Shown piece by piece: positions 36,889 through 47,731 of a stretch of DNA of 64,000 nt (positions within the stretch are counted from its first letter, which is position 1; every line of letters begins with the position of its first letter). A model generated the notes under the pieces. It saw nothing but the letters and a program-made list of their open reading frames with translations. It had not been told where the DNA came from and made no database searches. The position numbers and the translations under genes are program-made. The stretch is from positions 992,001-1,056,000 of the forward strand of contig JAIWNF010000003.1 of the NCBI GenBank assembly GCA_025093555.1, written 5' to 3'. Origin of the DNA: Circinella umbellata. Its lineage: Eukaryota > Mucoromycota > Mucoromycetes > Mucorales > Lichtheimiaceae.

Positions 36889-37288
36889 TTTTATGGCAAG
36901 TCCATAATTAAACTCTTCCATTCTTTTTTAGCTTAATTGATTCGCACGCATAAATATACACACACACGTACATATTCTCTCTTTCACTCTACAACACAAA
37001 AAAAAAATTGCTTTTTGGTTTTATAATAAACAGTAAGATACAAATGTAAAAAAAAAAAAAAAAAAATGAAAAAAAAAAATCTTCAAACTTATTATAATAG
37101 TAATAATAATAATAATAAAACAATAAATGTGAAGGTAAAAGGGTTATAGGGAAAAGGGGAGCGGGTTTGTTTGTTTTTGTTGAAGAATGGATTATGAACA
37201 ATTGAAATTGAATGAAATAATATGTAAAAAATTCAAAGAGTGTGTTGATGAAGTGAGGGGGAAAGGGGGGGGGGTGAGAAGGAAGTTA
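36889..37288. other. Convergent intergenic region
   Basis: Short gap between two 3' ends with poly-A runs (about 37,049-37,079), an ATA/AAT tract and a G run at 37,261-37,274. Nothing else seen. Confidence 0.6.
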
Positions 37289-38954
37289 TTACAAACGATC
37301 GATAATCATATCTTCTACACATTGTGTGATACGAGCATGATCTTGTTCATGTATAGAACCATTTCTTACAAACATCATACGTAATTCATTAATATAATCT
37401 TCCATACGATCTACACTAATAGGTAATCCACTAGGTACCTTGACATTTAATCCTTCAAATACTTCAGCAACAGACCGTTTAAATGTTTGAAGTCGTCGAT
37501 TTTCTTCTCTTAGGCGCATTACTTCTTGACGTAATATTTCTGTTTCATTATTAGGTGGTCTTTCTATTTGATTTTTCATATATGTATAAAAGTGAATAAC
37601 CTTATATTATATATTATATATTATAGTCTGTAACTTACGTGATGTTTGAGAAAGTACTTCATCCATAATTTCTGATATTTTTGATTTAATAAAAGATTTT
37701 TGAAATTCATTGACATCATTTGGACCTTCCAAGGAACGACGAGGTTGTTGTAGATTTGATGGTTGTTGTTGTTGTGGCGCAAGACTATGATTATACATTA
37801 GATGGAAAAAAAAAAGGTAAAGGAAGAGGGGAAAGAAACATCGGAATAATTTTTTAGTGGCGTGTTTGTAAAAATAAAAATAAAATAAAAAAATAAACAA
37901 AAAATAAACTTTACCCTTGTTGAAATAATGAAGGTTTTCGATCAGACATGGTATTTCGACGTTCTCCATTCACAGGTGTATCAAAAGATGATAAGGGTAT
38001 ATTTGGATTATTGACAGCCAAAGTAGGTGCATTAGGAGGAGTAGAAATAGAAGTGTTGGTAACGATAGAAGATGTGGTGGCTCGTCGTTGACCTAACATA
38101 TTGTTTTGGATTTCGTCCAAATCTTGAAATACAGGAGATTGTTTCTTGATACCGTTAGAGGATGATTGATTTGGCATCAAATGAGCTTTGTTGGGTAGTT
38201 TTTGTTTATGTGGTAATGGATTAGCTGTAGGCTTATTTGGATGAGATGATAATAAGGGTTGCATTGGGTTAGAGGTGGTAGGTGTAGTAACGGGTGGTGG
38301 TACTCCAAAAGAAGATACATTTATTTGTCCTGGGGAAGATGATGATGCAGCTGTTGCTGTTATTGTTGACATTGGCAATGATGCTGATAATGATAAGGGT
38401 GTAGGTCCATTTGCAGTTGTAGGTGTAGGTGTTTGAGAAGAAGAAGAGGATGATGAAGAACTGTGATTGTTATTATTGTTATTAGTGTGTAATGGTGGTT
38501 GTAATGAAAGCTTTTGACTCTTTTTTCGTTTTGCTTCTATTAAGTCAAGCATGCCACGTGGTGGTTTTGTTGCTGTCGTAGAGGATGGTGATGCTAAGGA
38601 CATACTATTATTATTATTATTATTATTACCATTACCATTGACATGATTGTTATTATTATTGCTATTCTTGCTGGTGTTCACCTTGGGGCTTTTAGATTTA
38701 CTCTTTCTTCCCATTCGATCGTCATCGTCGGACTCACTTTGATCGCTCATAAACAGTCTGATTGGCCCGCCTTTTCTACCATGTGGAGCTGTTGCTCGTC
38801 TTTTTTTGATAGGCGTACTATTATTACTGGAAGTTTTCTTTTTTGTTGTACTTTTCTTTTTTTTTGTTGTTGTGCCCATATCGTCGCTTTCTTCTTCCTC
38901 CTCTTCTTCTTCTTCCTCTTCCTCCTCGTCTTCTTCTTCGTGATCTTTATCTTT

Positions 38955-38985
<31 letters not shown>

Positions 38986-40377
38986 TCGTCTTGATCTTCT
39001 TCGTCTTCCTCTGATTCACTTTGTTCCTGATCATCTTCAGAAGAACTTTCCATCAAGTTACGTTTTAATAATCGTCTTTTGCGTTTAGGTGTATTTCTTT
39101 TTGGTAAAGAAGTGTCACCATAACGACGAATCATTCTTTTGTTAATAATTTCTTCAGCTTGATGTTCATTACAACGAAGGGAATAATTGTCGGGTACTTT
39201 TTTAGTAACAGTAATTAAACCTGCATTAATGGCACAGGTACAATGAACCCATCTATCAATTGAATAATAATAATAATAATAATTAGAAATGCAATTGTTT
39301 CTTTTTTTTTTTAAATGAAAAAAGGAGAAAGCGGTTTTTTTTATGAAAAGAAAAAAAGGAACTTACCTTTCACAATCTTTGTGTTGACATTTTACACAAA
39401 TGCCTTTTGACATTTTGCAGTGGAAACATTTCTATTGGATATAAAGAGCATGTGGGAAAAGAAGTATGTAACACACGACCAATACAGATAATCATATATA
39501 TATATATATATATATTTAATATAAATAAATAATAAAAGGTCAGTTCTGTAAATAATGTAGACCCAAACATGTCCTCATCCGCCCCTTCTTCTTCTTCCGA
39601 CAAGAACGGTGATATAAATGGATCATTGAAAGAACGAAAAAAGAAAATTGAATGATTTTGAAAGAATAGAAAGGAGGACTTACATAATAATCCATCTTCA
39701 CCCTGTCAATATCATAAGGCTCAGCTTCATGATTAATATCTATATTCCATTTCGCACATGCAATATGAATGAAATTACCCGGCTTTACAGTTGTCTTGAA
39801 TGCACCTTCTGGTTGTGAACAACAAACGACTCGCTATTTAACAAATAGTAACATCAACAAGAAGTTAGTTATTCACTTTACTTAGTAATAACACATTAAT
39901 GGAGATACTGTAATTTAAACTTACAGAAAGTTTTCCATTTCTTTTAGCTTCACAACGTTGACAATACCATTCACCATCTGGTATATCATCTACACCATAG
40001 CAATCTATTTTATATTATATTAGATATATATACATATACATAGATTAAAAAAAAACAGTTTTGATTTACTATATACCTTTATGTACAGGAACATTGCAAC
40101 CTAAAATGATACAAAGAAATAATAGGATTTTTTTTTTTATCAGTGTTTATTTATTTTTCTTGGTTTAAAAATTCCTAATAGAAATTTTTATACCTTTACC
40201 ATCACAAAACATGATTGGGTTCTTGGTTGTGGACCGATCACCCTCGCAAATCGCACAAGCATCCTGCATTATTTTTATATACATAAGTAAACTGATGTAT
40301 GCTTCCCTATTTTTTTTTCTTTATATCAACTTATTGATGATCTTAATAAAAATAAACCTCACCTCATCTAATGCCAT
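37289..40377 (-). CDS. PHD plus extended-PHD zinc-finger protein (AF10/AF17-like)
   Basis: Minus strand, nine exons: 40377-40363, 40263-40194, 40100-40077, 40004-39925, 39833-39684, 39431-39367, 39252-37915, 37784-37639 and 37563-37289; 2163 nt, 720 residues. The protein opens at once with a PHD finger (C-A-I-C-E-G-D, F-C-D-G-K-G-C-N-V-P-V-H, C-Y-G-V, W-Y-C-Q-R-C). It then runs into a knuckle (V-C-C-S-Q-P-E-G-A-F-K) and an extended PHD (C-F-H-C...C-V-K-C...W-V-H-C-T-C-A...L-R-C-N-E-H). This PHD-knuckle-ePHD cassette is a histone-H3 reader in AF10/AF17, JADE and BRPF/Nto1 proteins. Absence of an N-terminal EPL1-binding part favours the AF10/AF17 layout. A basic stretch, long Asp/Glu runs, low-complexity Asn/Ser regions and a C-terminal coiled coil (E-I-L-R-Q-E-V-M-R-L-R-E-E-N) follow. 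The acting complex is unknown. Confidence 0.8.
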
Positions 40378-41530
40378 TTTATCTTTGTTATAGTATATAT
40401 AATAAAAGTTATCTTTATATACAACGCGTTCAGATACCAATAAAAAAAAAGTAGTATCGGGTGTATGTATATTATTATGTGTTATGTGTGGAGTAGAAAG
40501 AAAAAAAATAAAAAAAAAGAAGTATAAAAAAAAAACGAAGAGAGGGAAGGGAAAGAATAAAATAAAAATAAAAGAGCGCGATTACCGTAAAAAGAAGTAT
40601 TTCAAGTAGCGCAGCCTTTTTTTTTTTTTACTCTGAAGTTATTGAGATTTTTTTTTTCACTTAACGCACTCAGTGCAGTTATTTCTCAAACAAATTATAA
40701 AAAAAAAGAAGAGAAAAAAAAAAAGGGATTTGATTGTCGCTTACCCGGTGGTTTATATACCCAATTTTTTTTTTTTGGGTGGTGTTCGAACAGTCACTTC
40801 CAATACTCTCACTTTTCTCTATTGAACTATTATTCCTCCTCCCCCCCCTCTCCCCCAAACACACGCAAACATACTTCAATAACTCGAAAACCTGTGTACA
40901 CTTTTAATACTTAACGTGAACAAAGCTTCTTCTTTTTTTTTTTTACTGCAAATGAATAATAAAACGAAACATTCATATTTATTATTTTCTTTAAACCATT
41001 TAAAAAGAGGAAAGGTTCATTTATTATAAGAAATAAATGGAAACCAACTGTTTTGTCGTTACTGTTGTATCTCAATTGCGTGTACTAATGATACTTTTTA
41101 AACCTTTCACTCGTATTCTTTTCCTTTATTGACTTTTCATTTTTTATGAACGACGATTATATTAAACACTTTTTTTTAAGTCTTATTTGTATATTGATAA
41201 AGCAGCCTTCTTTAATGAAAGTAATTTTATCTGGAAAGTGGATAGATAATAAAAAGTTGACAACCAGGGTTACCAGTAACATAGTAACGTATTACTCCTT
41301 TTCTGAATATCCCTAAGGTAACTAATATAACACCGAATGATCACTATATGGAAAGCCCAAGTTACTTTTTTTTAATGTACCTTATCGTCAAAGCAACAAT
41401 GTTATATATTATTCAAAAGTTTTTTTTTTTTTTACCGACAAACGGAAAACATCCCGTTTTACTTTTTGTTGCGGAAAAAAAAAAATTAATCCTTGTATAC
41501 ATATATACACATATACATTATGTGTGTGTG

Positions 41531-41568
<38 letters not shown>

Positions 41569-41873
41569 ATCTCCTCCAGAGTTGGCAGTTGGTGAAACAT
41601 TCTAAAAATCATTCGTTGGATAATAGATCCCTTTTTTTTATTTTATTTAATGCGAAAAAAAAAAAATCAAACGAATAAATTTTTATTATTTTAATAATAA
41701 TAATAAAAGGGAAAAAAAATGCAATTTAGATGTATTTGTATATTTGTGTGGGATTTGTAGTGAAATAGAAGGGGAAGAAGTTTTGTATTATATATGAAAA
41801 GAAGGAGAGTAAAGTAAGAGACAGAGGGAGAGAGAAAGAGAGAGCGAGAGAGAATGAATGTATATTTTTCTTT
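40378..41873. other. Intergenic region upstream of the PHD gene
   Basis: Homopolymer-rich, with poly-A/T blocks at about 40,440-40,740, a TG/TA microsatellite at 41520-41568 and GA-rich runs at 41,817-41,855 beside the A49 3' end. No gene recognised. Confidence 0.55.
41520..41568. repeat. TG/TA compound microsatellite
   Basis: A (TG)n(TA)n(TG)n compound run of about 50 bp, a typical simple-sequence repeat. Confidence 0.9.
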
Positions 41874-43508
41874 TTATCGTCTACCCCTGGATATTTCAGG
41901 AAATTTAAGTGGTACGATAAGCGAAGCTTTCTTTGTGGTACTTCCATGAGTCTTCGATTTAATTGTATCCACTTTACAACCCAAGTTTCGTAACACTGTG
42001 GCAACTCTATTATAATTATACGTATTTAATATCTTCATCTTCATTTACCATCATTACAAATATATCTGGAAAAACAAAACTTACTTTGTTGATTTTAATG
42101 AAAGATCTTTTGCCAAAATGTCTGGATTCAATTGATAATCAGCAACACTTAAGCAAAGTACGAGCATGTAACATAAAATCTTGTCATTCATAAAAGGTGT
42201 ACGACTATTCATATATAAAGTATAACAATTTATCATCAGTTTTTTTGCTCATTCACTCGTTCATTTTTTCCCTTTCCCTTTTTTTCTACAATCACTTACA
42301 CTTCATGAGTAGTATATCGCTCTGCTAATTGATCCAAAATAATGTTAGGAGGATTATTCATGATAGTTTCCATTTTACGACGATTCTTTAAATCCTTTGG
42401 ATTGATTCTGCACAAGTAAGCCATCAAATAAGAAATATACATGAGCACACGTAAACGAGGACGATCTGTCTTTCCTGATGCTTGAATAGTTTCAAGAATG
42501 CGATCATTAATAAACTTGGAATGACCATATGGCAATAAAGGATACAAATCCTTGGTAGTTTGTGGTTTAGCTTGAATTAATTCCTTAACAGGCATGACTA
42601 CCAATTCTTCATCGGTAACAATGCTAGATAAATCATAAGCATCTTGAGGTTGTTCTGCTTCGAGATTGTGAGCTGGGATAGGTAAGTCATCCTTCATTGC
42701 TTGTTTGATTTCGTCTCTCGTTGGACCCGTACTGCTTTCACCAATTTCACGATGCATATCATGGATAGCATTTTTCAATTGTTCACCCGTAACAGCATTT
42801 CGCTCATCATCCTTAAGTTGTTTTTTAGCCTTGGCAGTACCAAAGGCAAGACCCAAAGATGTTTTGGCTTCATTGAATTGAGTATTCTTTTTACGAATGG
42901 TATCATCAGATAAAGCGAGAGATTTGACATTACGATGGATACGTAAAACAGGTGCAGGTGTTAAAGTAACTGTATTTTTGCTCTTGGAATAAACACCTAC
43001 AAGATATCTGTAAAATATTTTTGTTTCTCGTGTTAGAAATAAAAAAAAAACCTTTTGTTTCCTTCCCAGTCGTATATAAATAAATTAGTATATTAACTTA
43101 CTGGCAATAACTTTCTGGTGCGTCTTCACCTGAATTACTTCCTGTGAACTTGACTTTTTCAGTTTCACCAATAACTAAACGCTTCTTTTCATTACCGTCT
43201 AATGATCGATATGAAGTAAATGGTGTTGAAGCTGGTGGTTGTGTACCGGGAAATGCAGCTTAATAGTAATAATAGACCAACAAAAAAAAAAAAGTTGTCA
43301 ATTTAGATCTTTGACTCACGCTCATTTTTATTTTTTAAATCGGCTTAAATAATATATATTTTTTTCATGTTCTCGATTGTATTGATTAATTACCTAAATA
43401 AGGTGAATCTACGTTTTTAGAAGGGGTTTCAATGGCGATCTTGACATTGCGTGATGATTTTGACGGTTTTGACTCGGAAGTCGTTTCTGAATGCTTTCTT
43501 TTCCCCAT
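41874..43508 (-). CDS. rpa49: RNA polymerase I subunit A49
   Basis: Minus strand, five exons: 43508-43394, 43258-43102, 43007-42300, 42204-42085 and 42006-41874; 1233 nt, 410 residues (yeast Rpa49 is 415). The N-terminal part has the A49 dimerisation-domain pattern, with Y-L-V-G-V-Y-S-K and L-T-P-A-P-V-L-R-I-H-R. The middle linker includes L-G-L-A-F-G-T-A-K-A-K-K-Q-L. The C-terminal tandem winged-helix part includes L-Y-P-L-L-P-Y-G-H-S-K-F-I, a helical block ending R-P-R-L-R-V-L-M-Y-I-S-Y-L, and N-P-P-N-I-I-L-D-Q-L-A-E-R-Y. A49 pairs with A34.5 to form the TFIIE/TFIIF-like module of Pol I that promotes rRNA transcription initiation and elongation. All splice phases agree. Confidence 0.93.
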
Positions 43509-46440
43509 TATTAAAGTTGAAGTGGAAAAAAAAAATATAAAATTTTTGCCTAAATGCTAAAAAGGCTTTTTTTTTTTCATATTTGGTTGGTGTTAGGGGT
43601 CCGCTATTCTTTTTTTGCTGGTGTAAAAGAGATGGCAAAGTAGCAACACGCATATTCTTCGTCATGGAAACAAAACAGAAAAAAATGATAAAATGAGTTT
43701 TAGTAACTATTCTAGATTTTTATATTCATGTTAATAACAGAAATATCAGAACCAAAAGTATTCACTCGTTTGATAGAGCAGGTACAACAATGCTCAAAGA
43801 AAGAAACAACTTTGAATTTTTGAGATAATCTCTCTCAATGCAGACGTCAAATTATCGTTCTCTGTACATATTTTCCATTGGTTGCAAGACTTTTTTTTTA
43901 CGTAATGTTATTTTTCGACAGTTAATGAATCCTAATGTTACTACAACTCTCTTTATCCCTTTATTCATTAAAAACGGTATAAAAAGGTACAGTTAAAATT
44001 TCTATTGTCTTTTCAAAACTTAGAGTTTTACTTCCAGCATTATTATTTGTGTGTGTGTGTGTTTTTTGTTATATCCAAAGGACCAGAGAAAGCCTGAGGT
44101 TTTTTAAATGAATAAAATCATTCCGAAACATTTTGTGGTGTAGAATGCTATTTTATATTATGATCCACTCACGTGACACTACTAGTGAGCATAGAGTTTA
44201 ATATACAAAAATATGTATGAGTTTATTTCATTCAATAGGACACCAGAAAACGTGTTTATTATATCATTTATTATTAATAGTAGTAATAGTGTTGTTATAC
44301 AAAAGTGCCGCTGGAGTTATTATTTGGATCACTTGAATCCAGAAATGGAAATACTTTAGTAAAGCAAAAAAAAAAAAAAAAAACAATAAAACTGTGACTA
44401 ATATATAAAATAATAATCCTCATTCATTTTGGATTATATGATTTCACCTTGAGTTCGTGTATGTTTGATGGAAGCGTTCTTTTCATCCCCGAAATAAAGA
44501 ACAAACACACTTTATTTTTTTCAAGATAGATCAATACTATGTATTTTACGTATTACATGCGTATTATTTTCGATATAAATCAAATACAACGTGCAACAAT
44601 TTCTATTTACTTCAATCGACTTTCTAGTTTGTTTCTGGAGAGGAATAAGTTCCAACTTTCCATGCATTTGTAAGATTTTTTTTTCGAGTAATAATAGAAT
44701 TGTCAGTATAATACAGCTTTCTACTACGTAATATGTACACTCAGAAAACTAATATAACTTATATTAGCTAATAGTATATTGCTAGTTCTTGTTTGATAGT
44801 TGATTTGATAGGGAAACGACATACAACTATATATATATACACAAATGGTGTCATGACAATCCTAACAATCCTAACATCTTTTTACGTTGCACACTTCCAA
44901 ATTCGGTCAGAAAAAATTGAATCCTGACAATCCTGACAATCCTAACAAATCCTAACAATTTCAAGTTACACGTTGTGGATCCTTTCTCAGTGTTCTTTAT
45001 CATAATGACTGGCCATGCTCAAGGTTATGCATATACTTACTAATATGAATATTATAAGCACCATGTTCTATGAATGCTTCCAATGATATAGCTTTATAAG
45101 GAGAAGTTTTTTTTTGGGTACGTACAGCAATGAGATTGAAGGAATAAAGTACGTAGTTTAATACTATCTTCAGCGCCACAAATTCCATCTCTATTATGTC
45201 GCTATATTTTCGTTCATCAAAGAGAAAAAAAAAGGTGATCTGGTTACTATATACGTTATAGATGATATAACAAATTGCGATCTTGTAAATTTGATTTATT
45301 TTAATCCTTTTCAGGGTTTAACAGACCTTCAACAGTTTCGAATATAATGGATGCAACTTTTGCAATGTCACTTCCGATTTACTACCTTGAAAAAGTGAGA
45401 GGCATTTTATACGCGTTACTTAGTTTTTACATACTTGAAAACGCGCAAAAATTGAGGTTCGGGGGATAGCAGACCTAAAAAAAAAAGAAGACACACGCTA
45501 TAGCAGTTATAATGATGGTGATATGTCAGTAATCTTTTTTTCACAATTTTCTGTTCCCTCTACCTGCATTTACATTTACGTAATAGTCTAAATTATATGA
45601 TATATAGCAACTAATAAGTACAGTTAATTTACGTGCAAAAGAAAGATTATTTTATATGGTTTATTATGTGCATTATGTGAGGAAGTCTTTGTAGATAGAA
45701 TGTGATAATATGCTTGCAAGCGTTCAAAAATATTATTTCGTCATCCACTTAAAATACTTTTTGATCCCTACATCATCAAGTATATAAAAGCAAACCGTCA
45801 ACTAGCCCAAGAGAGAAAATATATAAGATATACTCGGCTTCTTATGTAAAAAGCAGGAGGTTACATGCAAGTTGAAAATCTTTCTACAGAACAAATATAA
45901 ATGGGATTTTATATTGCGCCAAGTAAAGCGCTTGTTTTAATATATAATAGAGTGTTGTATCATGTCTGTTAAATAGTTTTCAGTAACCTGATTTAACTAG
46001 ACGACACACTAAATAAAAAGCAAATTTGATAAACTAAAATTGGAAAGCAATTTACGCATAGTGTAGATACCAGGCCATATGCATAATTAATAGTCAAAAA
46101 GATGAAACTGTGTGATAAAATATTGTCTTACCGAAAATAAATCCGGGGTTTAGGGGTCCGCTAAAATGCTCCTTCTCCCCAAGTATCTCTTAAAAGAGCT
46201 GAACATGATCACTATAATCACAAGGTGGTTATTTAAAGCACAAAAAAAAAAAAAGGTGGGGGAGGGAATTTTTTTTTAAAATTCCTGACTCATTTAATTC
46301 CTTCTCCTTGGTTCTAAAGACTTCACACACTTTTTCTTACTTTTTGCATATTGGGTCTTCTTACTTCTTCTTTTTTTTTTTCTTATCAACCTCTTCTTCT
46401 TTTTGTTTTCTTTTCTATTTTACAAGATTAAGAAGAATTA
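43509..46440. other. Divergent intergenic region, A49 and F-box-like gene
   Basis: A 2.9-kb AT-rich gap. Contains a short TG run at 44,049-44,060, a poly-A run near 44,367, a 9-bp tandem repeat family at 44855-44960, and a 14-bp word (TTAGGGGTCCGCTA) at 43593-43606 that recurs at 46150-46163. T-rich leader precedes the gene at 46,441. No exon recognised. Confidence 0.5.
44855..44960. repeat. ACAATCCTA-type 9-bp tandem repeat, two clusters
   Basis: Cluster one at about 44855-44875 has two and a half units of ACAATCCTA; cluster two at about 44919-44960 has four units with a G/A change and one inserted A. They are 45 bp apart. Confidence 0.8.
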
Positions 46441-47394
46441 ATGCTCGATCGTGTACCTTTAGAAATTGTGCTAAATATAATCTCGTTGGTTCCGTTGACA
46501 ACATTTAATACTCTTTATCAAGTATTACCTGAAAATATTGTAGATGAGGCACTGCGAATTCATCTGTCTTATTCTTTAAAATATCGTGATCCATTTTTAA
46601 ATCTTGTTTCAACCAATTTATGTGAATTATCTGCACCACGACCTAATGCAAGCTCTCGGCTAAATAACGAGTCTTGGATACCATTGTATTATTCCAAGCT
46701 TGATATACCCAACCAGGTCATATGGTTGGTCCCTTGTTTTACGTCGCAGCAACACTATTTCCGAGTTGAGGATGCCTATGTATCACATGGAAAATTGTTA
46801 TTAAGACCAACTTTAGCATCATCAGCAACAAGAACAAAAATAACAACAAACAATGAAAGAAGAGGAGAAGGAGTAAGAAAGACAATGTCTAATATAAATA
46901 ATAGCAGAGATAATAACTGGAAGACTGAAAAAAATAAGGATAATAAGGAAAGTAAAGCGACATTGGCATCATTATGGGATATTCGTAAACAATTACCACC
47001 AACACGCGCAGGCACGTTTTCTGGAGCAAGTGAATTTACTACGCAATCTCAATTATGTCGAGAAATGACCATTGAACGATCTGATTGTTGGGTTGATGCA
47101 TGTTTAATATGTCCAGCCTATAATAATAATAAAAATGATAGTAGCGAAGAAGACAATGCTGTAACAACCATTATTGAACAAAAGCAACAGCAGCAGCAAC
47201 AACAACAACAACAACAACAACAGCAAAGACGACCACCACGACCTATATTACCAAAGACATATGAGCGTAAAGTACCTGAAAGAGAACGAGACCCAAAACT
47301 CACAAGTAGTCCGGCATGTGGTTATTTTATTGTTGAACAAGTTGGATTAAAGATCCCAGCTTTTTTAAATATGTTTAATCATTCTTCACTATAA
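46441..47394 (+). CDS. F-box-like protein, 317 residues
   Basis: Intronless. The N-terminus L-D-R-V-P-L-E-I-V-L-N-I-I-S-L-V-P-L matches the first half of an F-box (L..LP.E.L..I...L); the second half is weak, so Skp1 binding is plausible but not sure. The middle contains W-I-P-L-Y-Y and W-L-V-P-C-F-T segments then a long Lys/Asn/Glu-rich insert. A region with D-C-W-V-D-A-C-L-I-C-P precedes a polyglutamine run (CAA/CAG, about 47,182-47,225) and a basic Pro/Arg stretch. The last 30 residues (A-C-G-Y-F-I-V-E-Q-V-G) are hydrophobic. No known ortholog recognised. The start follows a TC-rich leader. Confidence 0.6.
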   Translation: MLDRVPLEIVLNIISLVPLTTFNTLYQVLPENIVDEALRIHLSYSLKYRDPFLNLVSTNLCELSAPRPNASSRLNNESWIPLYYSKLDIPNQVIWLVPCFTSQQHYFRVEDAYVSHGKLLLRPTLASSATRTKITTNNERRGEGVRKTMSNINNSRDNNWKTEKNKDNKESKATLASLWDIRKQLPPTRAGTFSGASEFTTQSQLCREMTIERSDCWVDACLICPAYNNNKNDSSEEDNAVTTIIEQKQQQQQQQQQQQQQQRRPPRPILPKTYERKVPERERDPKLTSSPACGYFIVEQVGLKIPAFLNMFNHSSL

Positions 47395-47731
47395 AACATC
47401 TGTTACTCTTCGTTTCTCTTTCTCTTTCTTCTTCTTCTTTTTTTATTCATATTGATTATCCTGTAGACATTATATACATACAAAAACATTCGTGCATTTC
47501 TATTGTTACTATAACATAGACCTTTTTTTTTTCTTTCTATTTTATTCATTCGTTCTTAAAATAAAATAAATTCATTAAGTTTTATTAATTGTTTATTTTC
47601 AATGCATTATTTAAACCAATCTAATTTTAAAATTAAAGTTTTGAATAGCCGAATTTATCCTCTCCCTTCCACCCAAAAGATTAAAAATAAAACTAGTTAC
47701 TTTCATGTTCCAAGATCTTTAAATAAATATA
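47395..47731. other. Intergenic and MLH2-type gene promoter
   Basis: T/TC-rich DNA with nothing specific; ends at the start codon of the MutL-homolog gene. Confidence 0.6.

Noticed and set aside
36961..37085. Poly-A tracts as a retrocopy tail
   Set aside because: They lie between two spliced genes with no retrocopy or target duplication beside them.
38643..39034. Open frames rich in Phe/Leu or Lys/Arg overlapping the PHD gene
   Set aside because: They are other-frame shadows of the Glu-coding repeat in the PHD protein.
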